32,737 bases of DNA from Nocardia mexicana NBRC 108244 (GTDB lineage Bacteria; Actinomycetota; Actinomycetes; Mycobacteriales; Mycobacteriaceae): assembly GCF_001613165.1 (NCBI RefSeq), contig NZ_BDBV01000051.1:1-32737 (forward strand), in the 5' to 3' direction. The notes beneath the pieces are model-generated. The model saw nothing but the letters and a program-made list of their open reading frames with translations. It had not been told where the DNA came from and did not search any database. Both the position numbers and the translations under genes were made by a program. Of the stretch, positions 14,928 to 22,943 are shown one piece after another (the stretch's first letter is position 1; every line of letters begins with the position of its first letter).

Positions 14928-14973
14928 CGCCCGGTGGGAGATTCGCCTCGCAAACCGAATCTCCCACCGGGCG
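14928..14973 (-). terminator. Strong terminator hairpin after ppa
   Basis: Two 18-base arms (14928-14945 and 14956-14973) are perfectly complementary around a 10-base loop. On the minus strand the stem starts 8 bases after the ppa stop codon. No T-run follows, but the length and position make it the probable transcription end of ppa, and it may also stop readthrough from the SARP gene. Confidence 0.8.
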
Positions 14974-14981
14974 TTCGCCGT

Positions 14982-15473
14982 TCAGTGCCCGCCCTGCTCC
15001 TTGAGCCGCGCGAAGGCCTCGTCGACCAGGGTTTCGGCCTTGGCCCGGCCGTCCCAGCCCTCGACCTTGACCCACTTGCCCGGCTCCAGGTCCTTGTAGT
15101 GCTCGAAGAAGTGCTCGATGGCCTTGCGCTCGAACTCCGGGACATCGGCGACATCCTGGATGTGGTCCCAGCGCTTGTCGCCCGCGGGGACCGCGATGAT
15201 CTTCTCGTCGCCGCCGGCCTCGTCGCTCATCAGGAGCACGCCCACCGGGCGGGCCTCCACGATCACGCCCGGGAACACCGATTCCGGCAGCAGCACCAGC
15301 ACGTCCAGCGGATCGCCGTCGGAGCCGAGGCTGTTCTCGATGTAGCCGTAGTCGGCCGGGTAGACCATCGGGGTGTAGAGGTAGCGGTCCAGCCGCACCC
15401 GCCCGGTCTCGTGGTCGACCTCGTACTTGTTGCGCTGACCCTTGGGGATCTCGATGGTGGCGTCGAACTCCAC
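14982..15473 (-). CDS. ppa: Inorganic pyrophosphatase
   Basis: 163 residues. 'FDATIEIPKGQRNKYEVDHE' followed by 'RLDRYLYTPMVYPADYGYIE' and 'GDPLDVLVLLPESVFPG' are the family I pyrophosphatase signature; the Asp residues of the DGDPLDVLVL stretch and upstream Glu/Lys/Arg hold Mg2+ and pyrophosphate. It hydrolyses pyrophosphate to phosphate in the cytoplasm, pulling polymer synthesis forward. GTG 15473 is the start: AAGGAG lies 6 bases upstream and the N-terminus then matches M. tuberculosis Ppa, whereas the longer in-frame extension is Ser/Pro-rich and unlike the family. It is divergent from the carboxypeptidase gene as in M. tuberculosis. TATCCT on the minus strand at 15553-15548 is a candidate -10 box. 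Confidence 0.96.
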   Translation of the reverse strand: MEFDATIEIPKGQRNKYEVDHETGRVRLDRYLYTPMVYPADYGYIENSLGSDGDPLDVLVLLPESVFPGVIVEARPVGVLLMSDEAGGDEKIIAVPAGDKRWDHIQDVADVPEFERKAIEHFFEHYKDLEPGKWVKVEGWDGRAKAETLVDEAFARLKEQGGH

Positions 15474-15651
15474 GTCATCTCCTTCGTCTGGTGCCTCTGT
15501 GCTTGGTGGCGACTCGCCAGCTTGTTCGGGGGAACGCCAGCCAGGTGAGGATAGTGTGGTCGACGGGCACATGGGTGCGGCAGGGACCGGGGCCCCGTGA
15601 AATACGCGCGATGCGGCCCTGTCACAGGTGATTTAGGGAGACTGCGGTCAC

Positions 15652-17118
15652 GTGGTAGGTCGAGGTAGCAGGAACATCGGCGGGTTGGCCGCCCGGCGGC
15701 GGCGCAATATGTGGATCGGGGTGCTCACCGGTCTGGTCGTCGTGGTGGTGGCCGTCGCCGCGGTGCTGATCGTCGTGCGGCCGTGGACCGCGGAGTTCCG
15801 GCACGGCGGCCTGCGGATCGCCGCCCCGCCCGCGCCGGTGAAGCCGTTCCCGCAGCTGGCCCCGGCCTCGCCGAATGCGCCCGAACCCAGCCCGCAGGGG
15901 CTGGCGGCCGCCCTCGGACCGGTGGCCGGTAACCCCGATCTCGGCGCGTTCACCGCGTCGGTGAGCGATCCGGACAGCCGCAGCGTGCTGTGGGGCGTCG
16001 ACCCGGGCAAGCCTGTCATCCCGGCGTCCACCGCGAAGGTGCTCACCGCCGCCGCGGCCCTGCTGGTGGTGCCGCCCGACAAGCGCGTCACGACGAAGGT
16101 GGTGGCCGGGGCGAACCCGAACGAGCTGGTGCTGGTCGCTGGCGGCGATCCCACGCTGACCGCGCAGGCCGACGGCAAGGGGTATTACAAGGACGCGCCG
16201 CGGCTGTCCGATCTGGTGGCGCAGGTTCGCGCGTCCGGCCGCGCCGCCGACACGATCGTGGTGGACACCTCGGTCTACACCGGACCGGCCTGGCCGTCGG
16301 GGTGGGATCCGGCCGATATCGAGGGCGGTTCCTGGGCGCCGATCGAGCCGGTGATGATCGACGGCGGCCGGAAGGATCCGCTGGTCGAATATTCGCCGCG
16401 CACACCGACTCCCGCGCTGGACGCCGGTCGCCGTCTCGCGGCCGAGCTGGGGGTGGATCCGGGCAAGGTGCGGCTGGGCCGGGCGACGCCGGGCGCGGCG
16501 GAGATCGCGCGGGTGCAGTCGGCGCCCATGCGGGATCGCCTGCGCGAGATGATGATCCACTCCGATGACGTCCTCGCCGAGACGATCGGCCGTGAGATCG
16601 CGACCGCCACCGGCAACGAGCAGTCCTTCGCGGGCGCCGCCACGGCCATGATGACGGCGCTGAACGCCGCCGGATTCGACACCACCGGGACGACCATGCT
16701 CGACAACAGCGGGCTGTCCACCGACGACCGCACCCCCGCGCGCCTGCTCGACCGGATTCTGGTGGAGGCGGCCGCCCCGCAGCCCGGACAGCAGCCGGGC
16801 ACGTCGTCGACGGTCAACACCGCTGGATCGAGCGCGACCGGTTCCCCGCTGGCCCCGCTGCTGGACTATCTGCCGGTCGCGGCCGGTACCGGCTCGCTGG
16901 CCTACCGATTCGTCACGCCGCGCGATCACGGCGGCGCCGGTTGGGTCCGGGCGAAAACCGGAACTCTGTCGGTATCGAGCGCGTTGGCAGGGTATGTGCT
17001 GGACAGCGATGGCCGGGTGCTGACCTTCGCGCTGATGTCGAACGATCGGCCGCCCGAGGCGAGCCGGCCGGCATTGGACGCCATCGCGGCCACACTGCGC
17101 AACTGTGGATGCTCCTGA
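15652..17118 (+). CDS. dacB: D-alanyl-D-alanine carboxypeptidase/endopeptidase (PBP4-type, class C)
   Basis: 488 residues from GTG. Residues 20-43 form an uncleaved membrane anchor or signal ('WIGVLTGLVVVVVAVAAVLIVV'-like helix), followed by a Pro-rich linker (58-85) and an extracytoplasmic penicillin-binding domain. Ser126-x-x-Lys129 in 'ASTAKVLTAAAALL' holds the nucleophile and 'AKTGTLS' (435-437 KTG) closes the site. The second motif reads Ser304-Asp-Asp306, where the family normally has SxN. A Gln/Gly/Ser-rich insert lies at about 374-400. The enzyme trims or cleaves peptidoglycan peptide cross-links. It starts the block carboxypeptidase-metalloprotease-tilS-hpt, in the order of Rv3627c-Rv3624c. 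Confidence 0.92.
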   Translation: MVGRGSRNIGGLAARRRRNMWIGVLTGLVVVVVAVAAVLIVVRPWTAEFRHGGLRIAAPPAPVKPFPQLAPASPNAPEPSPQGLAAALGPVAGNPDLGAFTASVSDPDSRSVLWGVDPGKPVIPASTAKVLTAAAALLVVPPDKRVTTKVVAGANPNELVLVAGGDPTLTAQADGKGYYKDAPRLSDLVAQVRASGRAADTIVVDTSVYTGPAWPSGWDPADIEGGSWAPIEPVMIDGGRKDPLVEYSPRTPTPALDAGRRLAAELGVDPGKVRLGRATPGAAEIARVQSAPMRDRLREMMIHSDDVLAETIGREIATATGNEQSFAGAATAMMTALNAAGFDTTGTTMLDNSGLSTDDRTPARLLDRILVEAAAPQPGQQPGTSSTVNTAGSSATGSPLAPLLDYLPVAAGTGSLAYRFVTPRDHGGAGWVRAKTGTLSVSSALAGYVLDSDGRVLTFALMSNDRPPEASRPALDAIAATLRNCGCS

Positions 17119-17131
17119 CGGGTGGATGACT

Positions 17132-18283
17132 ATGACCGGCACCGGTGATGCGGCCCGAGACGACCGGGCAGGCGCCCCCGAACGTTCCGAACAGGTGGTG
17201 GTCGACGTCGCGACCGGTCAGCTGACCCACAAGCCCCGCCGCCCCGCGCTGGCCGGTGCCATCGACTGGCAGCTGGCCGCCCGCACCGGGTCCGCGCTGG
17301 TCCCGGCCGGGCCCAGAACCACGCGGTACTCCGCCGAGCAGGTGGTCGAGGAGCTGGCCGCGGATTCCGCGCGCGCCGAGGTCCCCGTGCGAGAGGTCAG
17401 CCTGCTGACCGACGATCGGCCCGTGCCCGCGGCGCGCGTCGTCGACCGGCCCGGCTGGATCCGCGCGGCCGCCGATTCGATGGCGGAACTCACCGGAGCC
17501 CCCGAGGGCGAGCGCAACCGCTTCGCCGGCAAACCGGCGGGCGTGCAGGCGGGCGCGATGCTGGCCTTCCTGTCCACGGCGATCCTGGGCCAGTACGACC
17601 CGTTCAGCGGCCCCGACGGCACGCTGCTGCTGGTGGCGCCCAATATCGTCGCCGTGGAGCGGGCACTGGGAGTATCGCCCGCCGACTTCCGGCTCTGGGT
17701 ATGCCTGCACGAGGTGACGCACCGGGTGCAGTTCTCCTCGGCGCCGTGGCTGGCCGACTACATGAAGCACAACGTGGAGGTGCTCGGCGAGGTCGGTGAC
17801 GAACCGCTCGACGAGATGCTGTCGCGACTGCTGGACGAGGTGCGTGAGCGCCGCCGCGCGGCTCCGGGTAACGACGACGATCCCGCCAATCGCGGGGTCC
17901 TCGGTCTGCTGCGGGCGACCCAGCCCCCGCCGCAGCGCGAGGCGCTGGACCGCCTGCTGATGCTCGGCACCCTGCTCGAGGGCCACGCCGACCACGTGAT
18001 GGACGCGGCCGGTCCGGCGGTGATCCCCTCGGTCGTGCAGATCCGGCAGGCCTTCGATCAGCGTCGTCGCCGCCCCGCCAATCCGCTGCAGCGGCTGCTG
18101 CGGGCGTTGCTCGGGGTGGACGCCAAGGTGGCCCAGTACGTGCGCGGCAAGGCGTTCGTCGACGAGGTCGTGGGCACGGTCGGCATGCAGCGGTTCAACA
18201 CCGTGTGGACCGATGCCGAAACCCTGCCGCGCACCGACGAGATCGCCGATCCGCAGCGCTGGATCGCCCGGGTGCTGGGCTGA
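17132..18283 (+). CDS. Zinc-dependent metalloprotease (DUF2342/coenzyme F420 biosynthesis-associated type)
   Basis: 383 residues. 'LHEVTHRVQF' gives the HExxH zinc motif (His193-His197), and 'LLEGHADHVMD' about 90 residues later gives the probable third ligand and surrounding acidic residues. The conserved 'DRPGWIRAAADSM' and 'AILGQYDPF' segments match the Rv3626c-like family found in most Actinobacteria. Some members are annotated 'coenzyme F420 biosynthesis associated', but no biochemical role is established. GGTGG 6 bases before ATG 17132 favours that start over ATG 17126. It is 13 bases after the carboxypeptidase stop and just before tilS, clearly in one operon. Confidence 0.9.
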   Translation: MTGTGDAARDDRAGAPERSEQVVVDVATGQLTHKPRRPALAGAIDWQLAARTGSALVPAGPRTTRYSAEQVVEELAADSARAEVPVREVSLLTDDRPVPAARVVDRPGWIRAAADSMAELTGAPEGERNRFAGKPAGVQAGAMLAFLSTAILGQYDPFSGPDGTLLLVAPNIVAVERALGVSPADFRLWVCLHEVTHRVQFSSAPWLADYMKHNVEVLGEVGDEPLDEMLSRLLDEVRERRRAAPGNDDDPANRGVLGLLRATQPPPQREALDRLLMLGTLLEGHADHVMDAAGPAVIPSVVQIRQAFDQRRRRPANPLQRLLRALLGVDAKVAQYVRGKAFVDEVVGTVGMQRFNTVWTDAETLPRTDEIADPQRWIARVLG

Positions 18284-18366
18284 CCATGCCGCCGGGCCCG
18301 CCCGACTCGACGCCCCCGGGCGCGGATTTTCCGCCGGATGCGGCAGCGGTGACGCAGAATCGGCCG

Positions 18367-19329
18367 ATGCTTCCCGAGACACCGTCCGCGTTGGAATTGC
18401 GGCACGCCCTGCGGGACTGGCTGGCTCGCTACGCGCCGACCGGCGTCGTCGCGGTGGCGCTGTCCGGCGGCGCCGATTCGGTGGCCCTGACCGCCGCCGC
18501 GGTCGCCGAGGCCCAGGTGGTCGATGCCCTGATCGTCGATCACGGCCTGCAGGCGGGTTCGGATCGGACCGCCGCCGAGGCCGCCGCCGTCGCCGAAGCG
18601 CTGGGCTGCCGCTCGGCCCGGGTGCTCACGGTCGAGGTGACCGGCGACGGCGGGCCGGAGGCGGCGGCACGGCGGGCCCGGTACGCCGCGCTCGACGGCG
18701 CCCGCGCCGGGCTGCCGGTGCTGCTCGGTCACACCCTCGACGACCAGGCCGAAACCGTACTGCTGGGCCTGGCCCGCGGCTCCGGTGCGCGATCGATCCA
18801 GGGCATGGCCGAATTCGCCGATCCGTGGGGGCGCCCCCTGCTCGGCGTGCGCCGGGCGGCGACCCGGCGGCTGTGCGCCGAGCTCGGGGTGCGCGCACAC
18901 GACGACCCGCACAACTACGCGCCCGAATTCACCCGCGTCCGGTTGCGCACGGAGGTGCTGCCGCTGCTGGAGGAGGTTCTCGGTGGCGGAGTGGCGGCCG
19001 CGCTGGGCCGCACCGCCGAACAGCTGCGCGACGACGGCGCCGTGCTCGATTCGCTTGCCGAACAGTTGCTGACCGTTGCGAGTGATGGCTCCGCCCTGTC
19101 CGTCGAGACGCTCGCCACTGCGCCCGCGGCGCTGCGCCGGCGCGCCATTCGGCACTGGCTGCTCGCCGGGGGTGCAAAAGCGTTGACCGACAAGAATTTA
19201 CGAGCCGTCGATGCGCTGGTCACGGAGTGGCGCGGGCAGGGCGGAGTCGCCGTCGGCGGCGGAAAGCCGGGGACCCGGTTGGTTGCCACGCGCGAACATG
19301 GGAAGCTGACCCTGGCGTTTGCACGATAA
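18367..19329 (+). CDS. tilS: tRNA(Ile)-lysidine synthase
   Basis: 320 residues. 'ALSGGADSVALTAAAVA' is the N-type ATP-pyrophosphatase P-loop (SGGADS at 33-38). 'GHTLDDQAETVLLGLARGSG' and 'RPLLGVRRA' are standard TilS segments, with 'DDPHNYAPEFTRVRLRTEVLP' in the tRNA-binding part. The enzyme adds lysine to C34 of tRNA-Ile(CAU), changing its decoding from AUG to AUA, and is essential. ATG 18367 was preferred over ATG 18286 because it matches the usual N-terminal length and has CAGAAT 6 bases upstream, a leaderless-like layout; the longer form would add a Pro-rich leader of 27 residues. Confidence 0.93.
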   Translation: MLPETPSALELRHALRDWLARYAPTGVVAVALSGGADSVALTAAAVAEAQVVDALIVDHGLQAGSDRTAAEAAAVAEALGCRSARVLTVEVTGDGGPEAAARRARYAALDGARAGLPVLLGHTLDDQAETVLLGLARGSGARSIQGMAEFADPWGRPLLGVRRAATRRLCAELGVRAHDDPHNYAPEFTRVRLRTEVLPLLEEVLGGGVAAALGRTAEQLRDDGAVLDSLAEQLLTVASDGSALSVETLATAPAALRRRAIRHWLLAGGAKALTDKNLRAVDALVTEWRGQGGVAVGGGKPGTRLVATREHGKLTLAFAR

Positions 19330-19336
19330 TGATCCG

Positions 19337-19939
19337 GTGACGCCGGCGCCGCGATCGGACTTCAGCGAAGGGAAACCAGCGCACGTGTACGGGGACGACA
19401 TCGCGTCGGTGCTGATCACCGAGGAACAGATCAAGGCGAAGGTCGACGAGCTGGCCGAGCTGATCGCCAAGCGGTTTCCCGCTGGCGCTCCCGAGGGCGA
19501 CCTGCTGCTGGTGGGTGTGCTGAAGGGCGCGATCTTCTTCATGACCGACCTCGCCCAGGCGCTGCCCATCCCCACGCAGATGGAGTTCATGGCCGTCTCC
19601 TCCTACGGCTCCTCCACCTCCTCCTCGGGCGTGGTGCGCATCCTCAAGGACCTGGACAAGGACATCGCCGGGCGCAACGTGCTCATCGTCGAGGACATCA
19701 TCGACTCCGGGCTCACGCTGTCCTGGCTCAAGCGCAACCTCTCCAGCCGCAACCCGGCCTCGCTCGAGGTGGTGACGCTGCTCCGCAAGCCCGATGCGCT
19801 GCGGACGCAGGTCGACGTGGCGCATGTGGGCTTCGATATTCCCAACGAGTTCGTGGTCGGGTACGGCCTGGACTACGCGGAGCGGTATCGGGATGTGCCG
19901 TACATCGGGACACTCGATCCCAAGGTCTACAGCGCCTGA
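19337..19939 (+). CDS. hpt: Hypoxanthine phosphoribosyltransferase
   Basis: 200 residues from GTG 19337. 'VLIVEDIIDSGLTLSWL' is the PRPP-binding loop, 'AVSSYGSSTSSSGVVRILKDL' the flexible active-site loop, 'LLLVGVLKGAIFF' the diphosphate loop and 'FVVGYGLDYAERYRD' the base-binding part. It salvages hypoxanthine (and guanine) with PRPP to IMP/GMP. The start is not certain: GATAAT 6 bases before GTG 19337 looks like a leaderless promoter and gives a length like the M. tuberculosis protein, while GTG 19385 has GAAGGGA 11 bases upstream and starts at the conserved 'YGDDIASVL'. It follows tilS directly. The usual downstream ftsH is not present; a LysR gene comes next. Confidence 0.95.
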   Translation: MTPAPRSDFSEGKPAHVYGDDIASVLITEEQIKAKVDELAELIAKRFPAGAPEGDLLLVGVLKGAIFFMTDLAQALPIPTQMEFMAVSSYGSSTSSSGVVRILKDLDKDIAGRNVLIVEDIIDSGLTLSWLKRNLSSRNPASLEVVTLLRKPDALRTQVDVAHVGFDIPNEFVVGYGLDYAERYRDVPYIGTLDPKVYSA

Positions 19940-20378
19940 GCCGTCGGCACGGCGGTCGGGATTGCCGCCGGGTGGCCGGGCTGTCTCGATGAGGCGCTGA
20001 ACTCTGTTGTCCTGTGCATTTTTTTCGGGGTGATTCCGGCCGTTCCGTTGGAATTGTGAGCAATGTCACTGTTTGAACAGGGTCCCTGCGTGCCCGCTTC
20101 GTCTGGAGGTTGCTGGCACGGGCGCGGGGTGTCCGAGCGGTGTCGATCATGTGTCGGGGAGCCGTCGTGGCCGGAGTTACTGCTGGTCGCGTGACCTTAT
20201 CGCCGGGCGGTCCGCTGGGGCGTGGATTGGCTGGGGGTTCGCGGAGGCGGTTGTGCGTCCGTTTTCCCCAGGCAATATGCTGTCAGTAACAAACCTGACG
20301 GCTGTTTCTTTGCCTCCTTCCATACTTGGAGGTCTGATCCAGCTGGATTTCCAAGACCGATTCTGATAGCAAGGGGCT
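19940..20378. other. 439-base gene-free region between hpt and the LysR gene
   Basis: No reading frame here has convincing codon bias or a recognisable product. It is less GC-rich in places (a T7 run near 20020) than its neighbours. The last 60 bases hold the operator-like palindromes of the LysR gene. The gap marks the change from the conserved ppa-hpt block to accessory genes. Confidence 0.6.
20325..20358. promoter_or_regulatory. Putative LysR operator with nested palindromes
   Basis: ATCCAGCTGGAT (20337-20348) is a perfect 12-bp palindrome. Around it, GGTCT/AGACC (20331-20335 with 20354-20358) and CTTGGA/TCCAAG (20325-20330 with 20350-20355) form further inverted pairs. The site ends 20 bases before the LysR start and AAGGGG ribosome site, a natural place for autoregulation. 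Confidence 0.5.
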
Positions 20379-21263
20379 ATGGACCCGCATTTGCGCGACT
20401 TGCGGTATTTCGTCGCCGTCGCTGAGGAACTGCACTTCACCAATGCCGCTCAGCGGTTGCACATCGCTCAACCGACCCTCTCGCGGCAGATTCGCCAGCT
20501 CGAGCGCCAGCTCGATGTGGTGTTGTTCGACCGGAACCAGCGCAGCGTCGCGCTGACCGTGGCCGGTAAGGAATTGCTCGAGGGTGCGCGCAAGATCCTG
20601 GAGCTGTGGGAGGTCACCAACGTCGCCCTGCAGGAGGCGGGCGAGGTGCTTCGGGTGGGCATCCAGAGTTCGATCGGCCGCGGCCTGATCGCCGACCTGG
20701 AGAGTGCCAGCGGGCACCGGCTCGCCCTGCACTCGGCGTCGTGGACCGACCCGTCCAGCGGGCTGGCCGGGCGCCAGGCCGATCTGGCGCTGATGTGGTT
20801 ACCCGTGCCCGATGCCGGGCGTTACCGCTGGCAGGTGCTGCGCACCGAGCCGCGCTGGGTGCTGCTGCCGGAGAACCATCCCCTGGCCGAGCGGGAGGCC
20901 ATCGAATTCGCCGATCTGGCCGACGAGCCGTTCATCGCGATGCCGCCGGAGGCCGGGGCCGCCCGGGACTTCTGGCTCGGCAACGACGCGCGCGGTGCCC
21001 GGCAGCCGAAGATCGGCGGCGAGGCCGCGACGGCCGAGGAGCGGCTGGAGGCGGTCAGCCTCGGACTGGGCGTCTGCCTGCTGGCGGAGAACAACGTCCC
21101 GATGTACCGGTGGCCCGGATTGACCGCGCGCCCGGTGACGGGTCTGCCGCCGTGCGAACTGGCCGTGGCGTGGCGGGCCGACGACGATCGCCCGACCATC
21201 CTCGATTTTGCCAACCGTGTCCTCGCCGGAGGGTTCGGCACTCCCGAGCCGGCTCAGGACTGA
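20379..21263 (+). CDS. LysR family transcriptional regulator
   Basis: 294 residues. The N-terminal winged helix is typical: 'LRDLRYFVAVAEELHFTNAA' and 'LHIAQPTLSRQIRQLERQL', then 'LFDRNQRSVALTVAGKELL'. The C-terminal two-lobed co-inducer domain follows ('ADLALMWLPVPDAGRYRWQVL', 'SLGLGVCLLAENNVP'). AAGGGG shortly before the ATG is a good ribosome site. LysR genes usually diverge from their target, but this one has a gene-free region upstream and ends by overlapping the convergent amidase gene by 10 bp. Its target may be itself, the amidase, or genes elsewhere. Confidence 0.92.
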   Translation: MDPHLRDLRYFVAVAEELHFTNAAQRLHIAQPTLSRQIRQLERQLDVVLFDRNQRSVALTVAGKELLEGARKILELWEVTNVALQEAGEVLRVGIQSSIGRGLIADLESASGHRLALHSASWTDPSSGLAGRQADLALMWLPVPDAGRYRWQVLRTEPRWVLLPENHPLAEREAIEFADLADEPFIAMPPEAGAARDFWLGNDARGARQPKIGGEAATAEERLEAVSLGLGVCLLAENNVPMYRWPGLTARPVTGLPPCELAVAWRADDDRPTILDFANRVLAGGFGTPEPAQD

Positions 21264-22753
21264 CTCGCGGCCGTCCTCCGCCACGGGTGTGCGGCCTCGA
21301 GCTGTGCGGCCAACCGCAGCAGCGTGGATTCGCTGCCGGGCGGCCCGGCGAGCTGTGCGGCCAGTGGCGTCCCGGTGCGCGGGTGCATACCCATCGGGAT
21401 GCTGAGGGCGGGCCAGCCGACCAGATTCCACAGCGCGGTGAACGGTGCGAACCGCGCGCTGGCGCGGACGTTGGACAGCCAGCCCCTGCGGTGCCAGTCC
21501 TTCGCCTGCGGCGGCGGTGCGGCGAGGGTCGGGGTGATCACGACGTCGTGGTGATCGAAGAAGTCCAGCAGCCGGGTCTCGATGCGGTCGATCTGGCCGG
21601 GGCGGACGAGCCCGGTGCGCAGCACCGCCCGCCCGAGGGTCACATGCCGCCGGGAGCGCGGTTGTAGTCGCTCCGGATGCGGGACCGCGGCGGCCTCGCG
21701 CACCGGGTTGGCCAGCCAGCGCAGTGCCAGTGCCGCGAGCACGCCCGCGTACGGCAGGTGCGCCTCCGTCATGGTGTGCCCGGCCGCGGCGGCGGTCTGC
21801 GCGGCCGTGCGGGCCGCATCCGACCAGCGGCGGTCCACCCGCAGCAGCGGAGACAGCGCGGCGACGTCCAGTCCGATGCGCAACGGTGCGGGCGGGTCCA
21901 GATCGGCCAGCGCGGGCCGATTCGCCAGCACCGACAGCACCAGCGCGGCGTCGGCGACCGTCGTCGCCAGCACGCCGTTCTCGGTCATGCCGCCCCAGGA
22001 GTCGAGGCCGACCTCGGCGGGTACCACGCCGCGGCCCGGCTTGATCCCCACCACACCGCAGCAGGCCGCCGGGATCCGGACCGATCCGAGGCCGTCGTTG
22101 CCGTGCGCCACGGGCACCAGCCCGGCGCCCACCGCGGCGCCCGAGCCGCCCGACGACCCGCCCGCGCTGTAGCGAATGTTCCAGGGCGAGCGCGTGATTC
22201 GCTCCGGTGTATCGGTCGCGCCCCAGAGCCCGAACTCGGGCATCTCGGTGAGCCCGACGACCACCGCGCCCGCCGCGCGCAGCCGGCGCACCACCGGATG
22301 GTCGGCCGCGGCGGGCTCACGATCCCCGGCCGCCGAGCCGCCGAGCGTCACCTCGCCCGCCACATCGATGTTGTTCTTGATCGCGATCGGCACGCCCGCC
22401 AGCGGCAGGGCCTCGAGGTCGGGACGATCGGCCAGCGCCCGCGCCTCCGCCCGGGCCCGCTCGGTGCGAACGAGACTGAAAGCGTTCACTTTCGGATTTC
22501 CGGTGCCGATGCGCTCGAGGGCCGAGTCGAGGATCTGCTCGGGCCGCGCGGCACCGTCGCGCACCGCCGCCGCGATGGCGGTGGCCGTGGTCGGCTCCGG
22601 CGTGGCCCCCGGCTCCTGCGGGGAGGTCGCGCCGACCGTATCGTTCGCGCCCACCGGTACCTCCTGCGTGGGTCCGGAGCCGGCCGCCGGCGTCTCGTGG
22701 GAGGTTTCCGCTGGTGAGATGCCGTCCGCAAGCGCGGTGCCCTCGTCATGCAT
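21254..22753 (-). CDS. Amidase (amidase-signature family)
   Basis: 499 residues. The Ser-Ser-Lys triad is visible: Lys in 'GVPIAIKNNIDVAGE', the cis-Ser and nucleophile Ser in the Gly/Ser-rich 'YSAGGSSGGSGAAVGAG' that follows 'ITRSPWN'. 'GSVRIPAACCGVVGIKPGRG' continues the signature core. It hydrolyses an amide to acid and ammonia; the substrate is not predictable. The first 50-55 residues, rich in Ala/Glu/Pro/Thr/Gly, are not part of the fold, so a start further in is possible. It is convergent with LysR and divergent from the kinase operon, sharing a 190-base promoter region with the latter. Confidence 0.92.
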   Translation of the reverse strand: MHDEGTALADGISPAETSHETPAAGSGPTQEVPVGANDTVGATSPQEPGATPEPTTATAIAAAVRDGAARPEQILDSALERIGTGNPKVNAFSLVRTERARAEARALADRPDLEALPLAGVPIAIKNNIDVAGEVTLGGSAAGDREPAAADHPVVRRLRAAGAVVVGLTEMPEFGLWGATDTPERITRSPWNIRYSAGGSSGGSGAAVGAGLVPVAHGNDGLGSVRIPAACCGVVGIKPGRGVVPAEVGLDSWGGMTENGVLATTVADAALVLSVLANRPALADLDPPAPLRIGLDVAALSPLLRVDRRWSDAARTAAQTAAAAGHTMTEAHLPYAGVLAALALRWLANPVREAAAVPHPERLQPRSRRHVTLGRAVLRTGLVRPGQIDRIETRLLDFFDHHDVVITPTLAAPPPQAKDWHRRGWLSNVRASARFAPFTALWNLVGWPALSIPMGMHPRTGTPLAAQLAGPPGSESTLLRLAAQLEAAHPWRRTAASQS

Positions 22754-22855
22754 GCTGCTGCCCCCGTCGCGTCGTGGTCGAAATGGGGTGGTTGCGTGTT
22801 GACGCGCAAATTATCATTTCGGGGAAACGCTCGGGGGATGATGGTTCTCGGGTGT

Positions 22856-22872
22856 GGCGGATTCTATCCGCC
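22856..22872. promoter_or_regulatory. 17-bp palindrome upstream of the kinase operon
   Basis: GGCGGAT-TCT-ATCCGCC has perfect 7-base arms around 3 bases. It lies 72 bases before the kinase start, in the promoter region shared with the divergent amidase. It could be an operator or, if transcribed, a small hairpin in the leader. Confidence 0.45.
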
Positions 22873-22943
22873 CTACCGCCAACCGACCAGTGCGGATTCC
22901 GGTCCGTGGCTGATCCGACAGGTCCGGTTCGATAGGTGCGGAT

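Noticed and set aside
14637..15548. 303-residue plus-strand frame opposite ppa
   Set aside because: It lies antisense to the conserved pyrophosphatase gene and shows only complementary-frame composition (His/Asp/Leu/Val/Gly repeats).
15622..17142. 506-residue minus-strand frame opposite the carboxypeptidase gene
   Set aside because: It is an antisense shadow in high-GC DNA; the plus-strand product has clear penicillin-binding motifs.
19940..19985. Possible terminator after hpt (GGCGG...CCGCC)
   Set aside because: The stem is only 5 bp, with alternatives of similar strength nearby; it cannot be told from background at this GC content.
20073..20366. 97-residue plus-strand frame in the hpt-LysR gap
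   Set aside because: No start signal, mixed composition, and it runs across the LysR operator-like palindromes.
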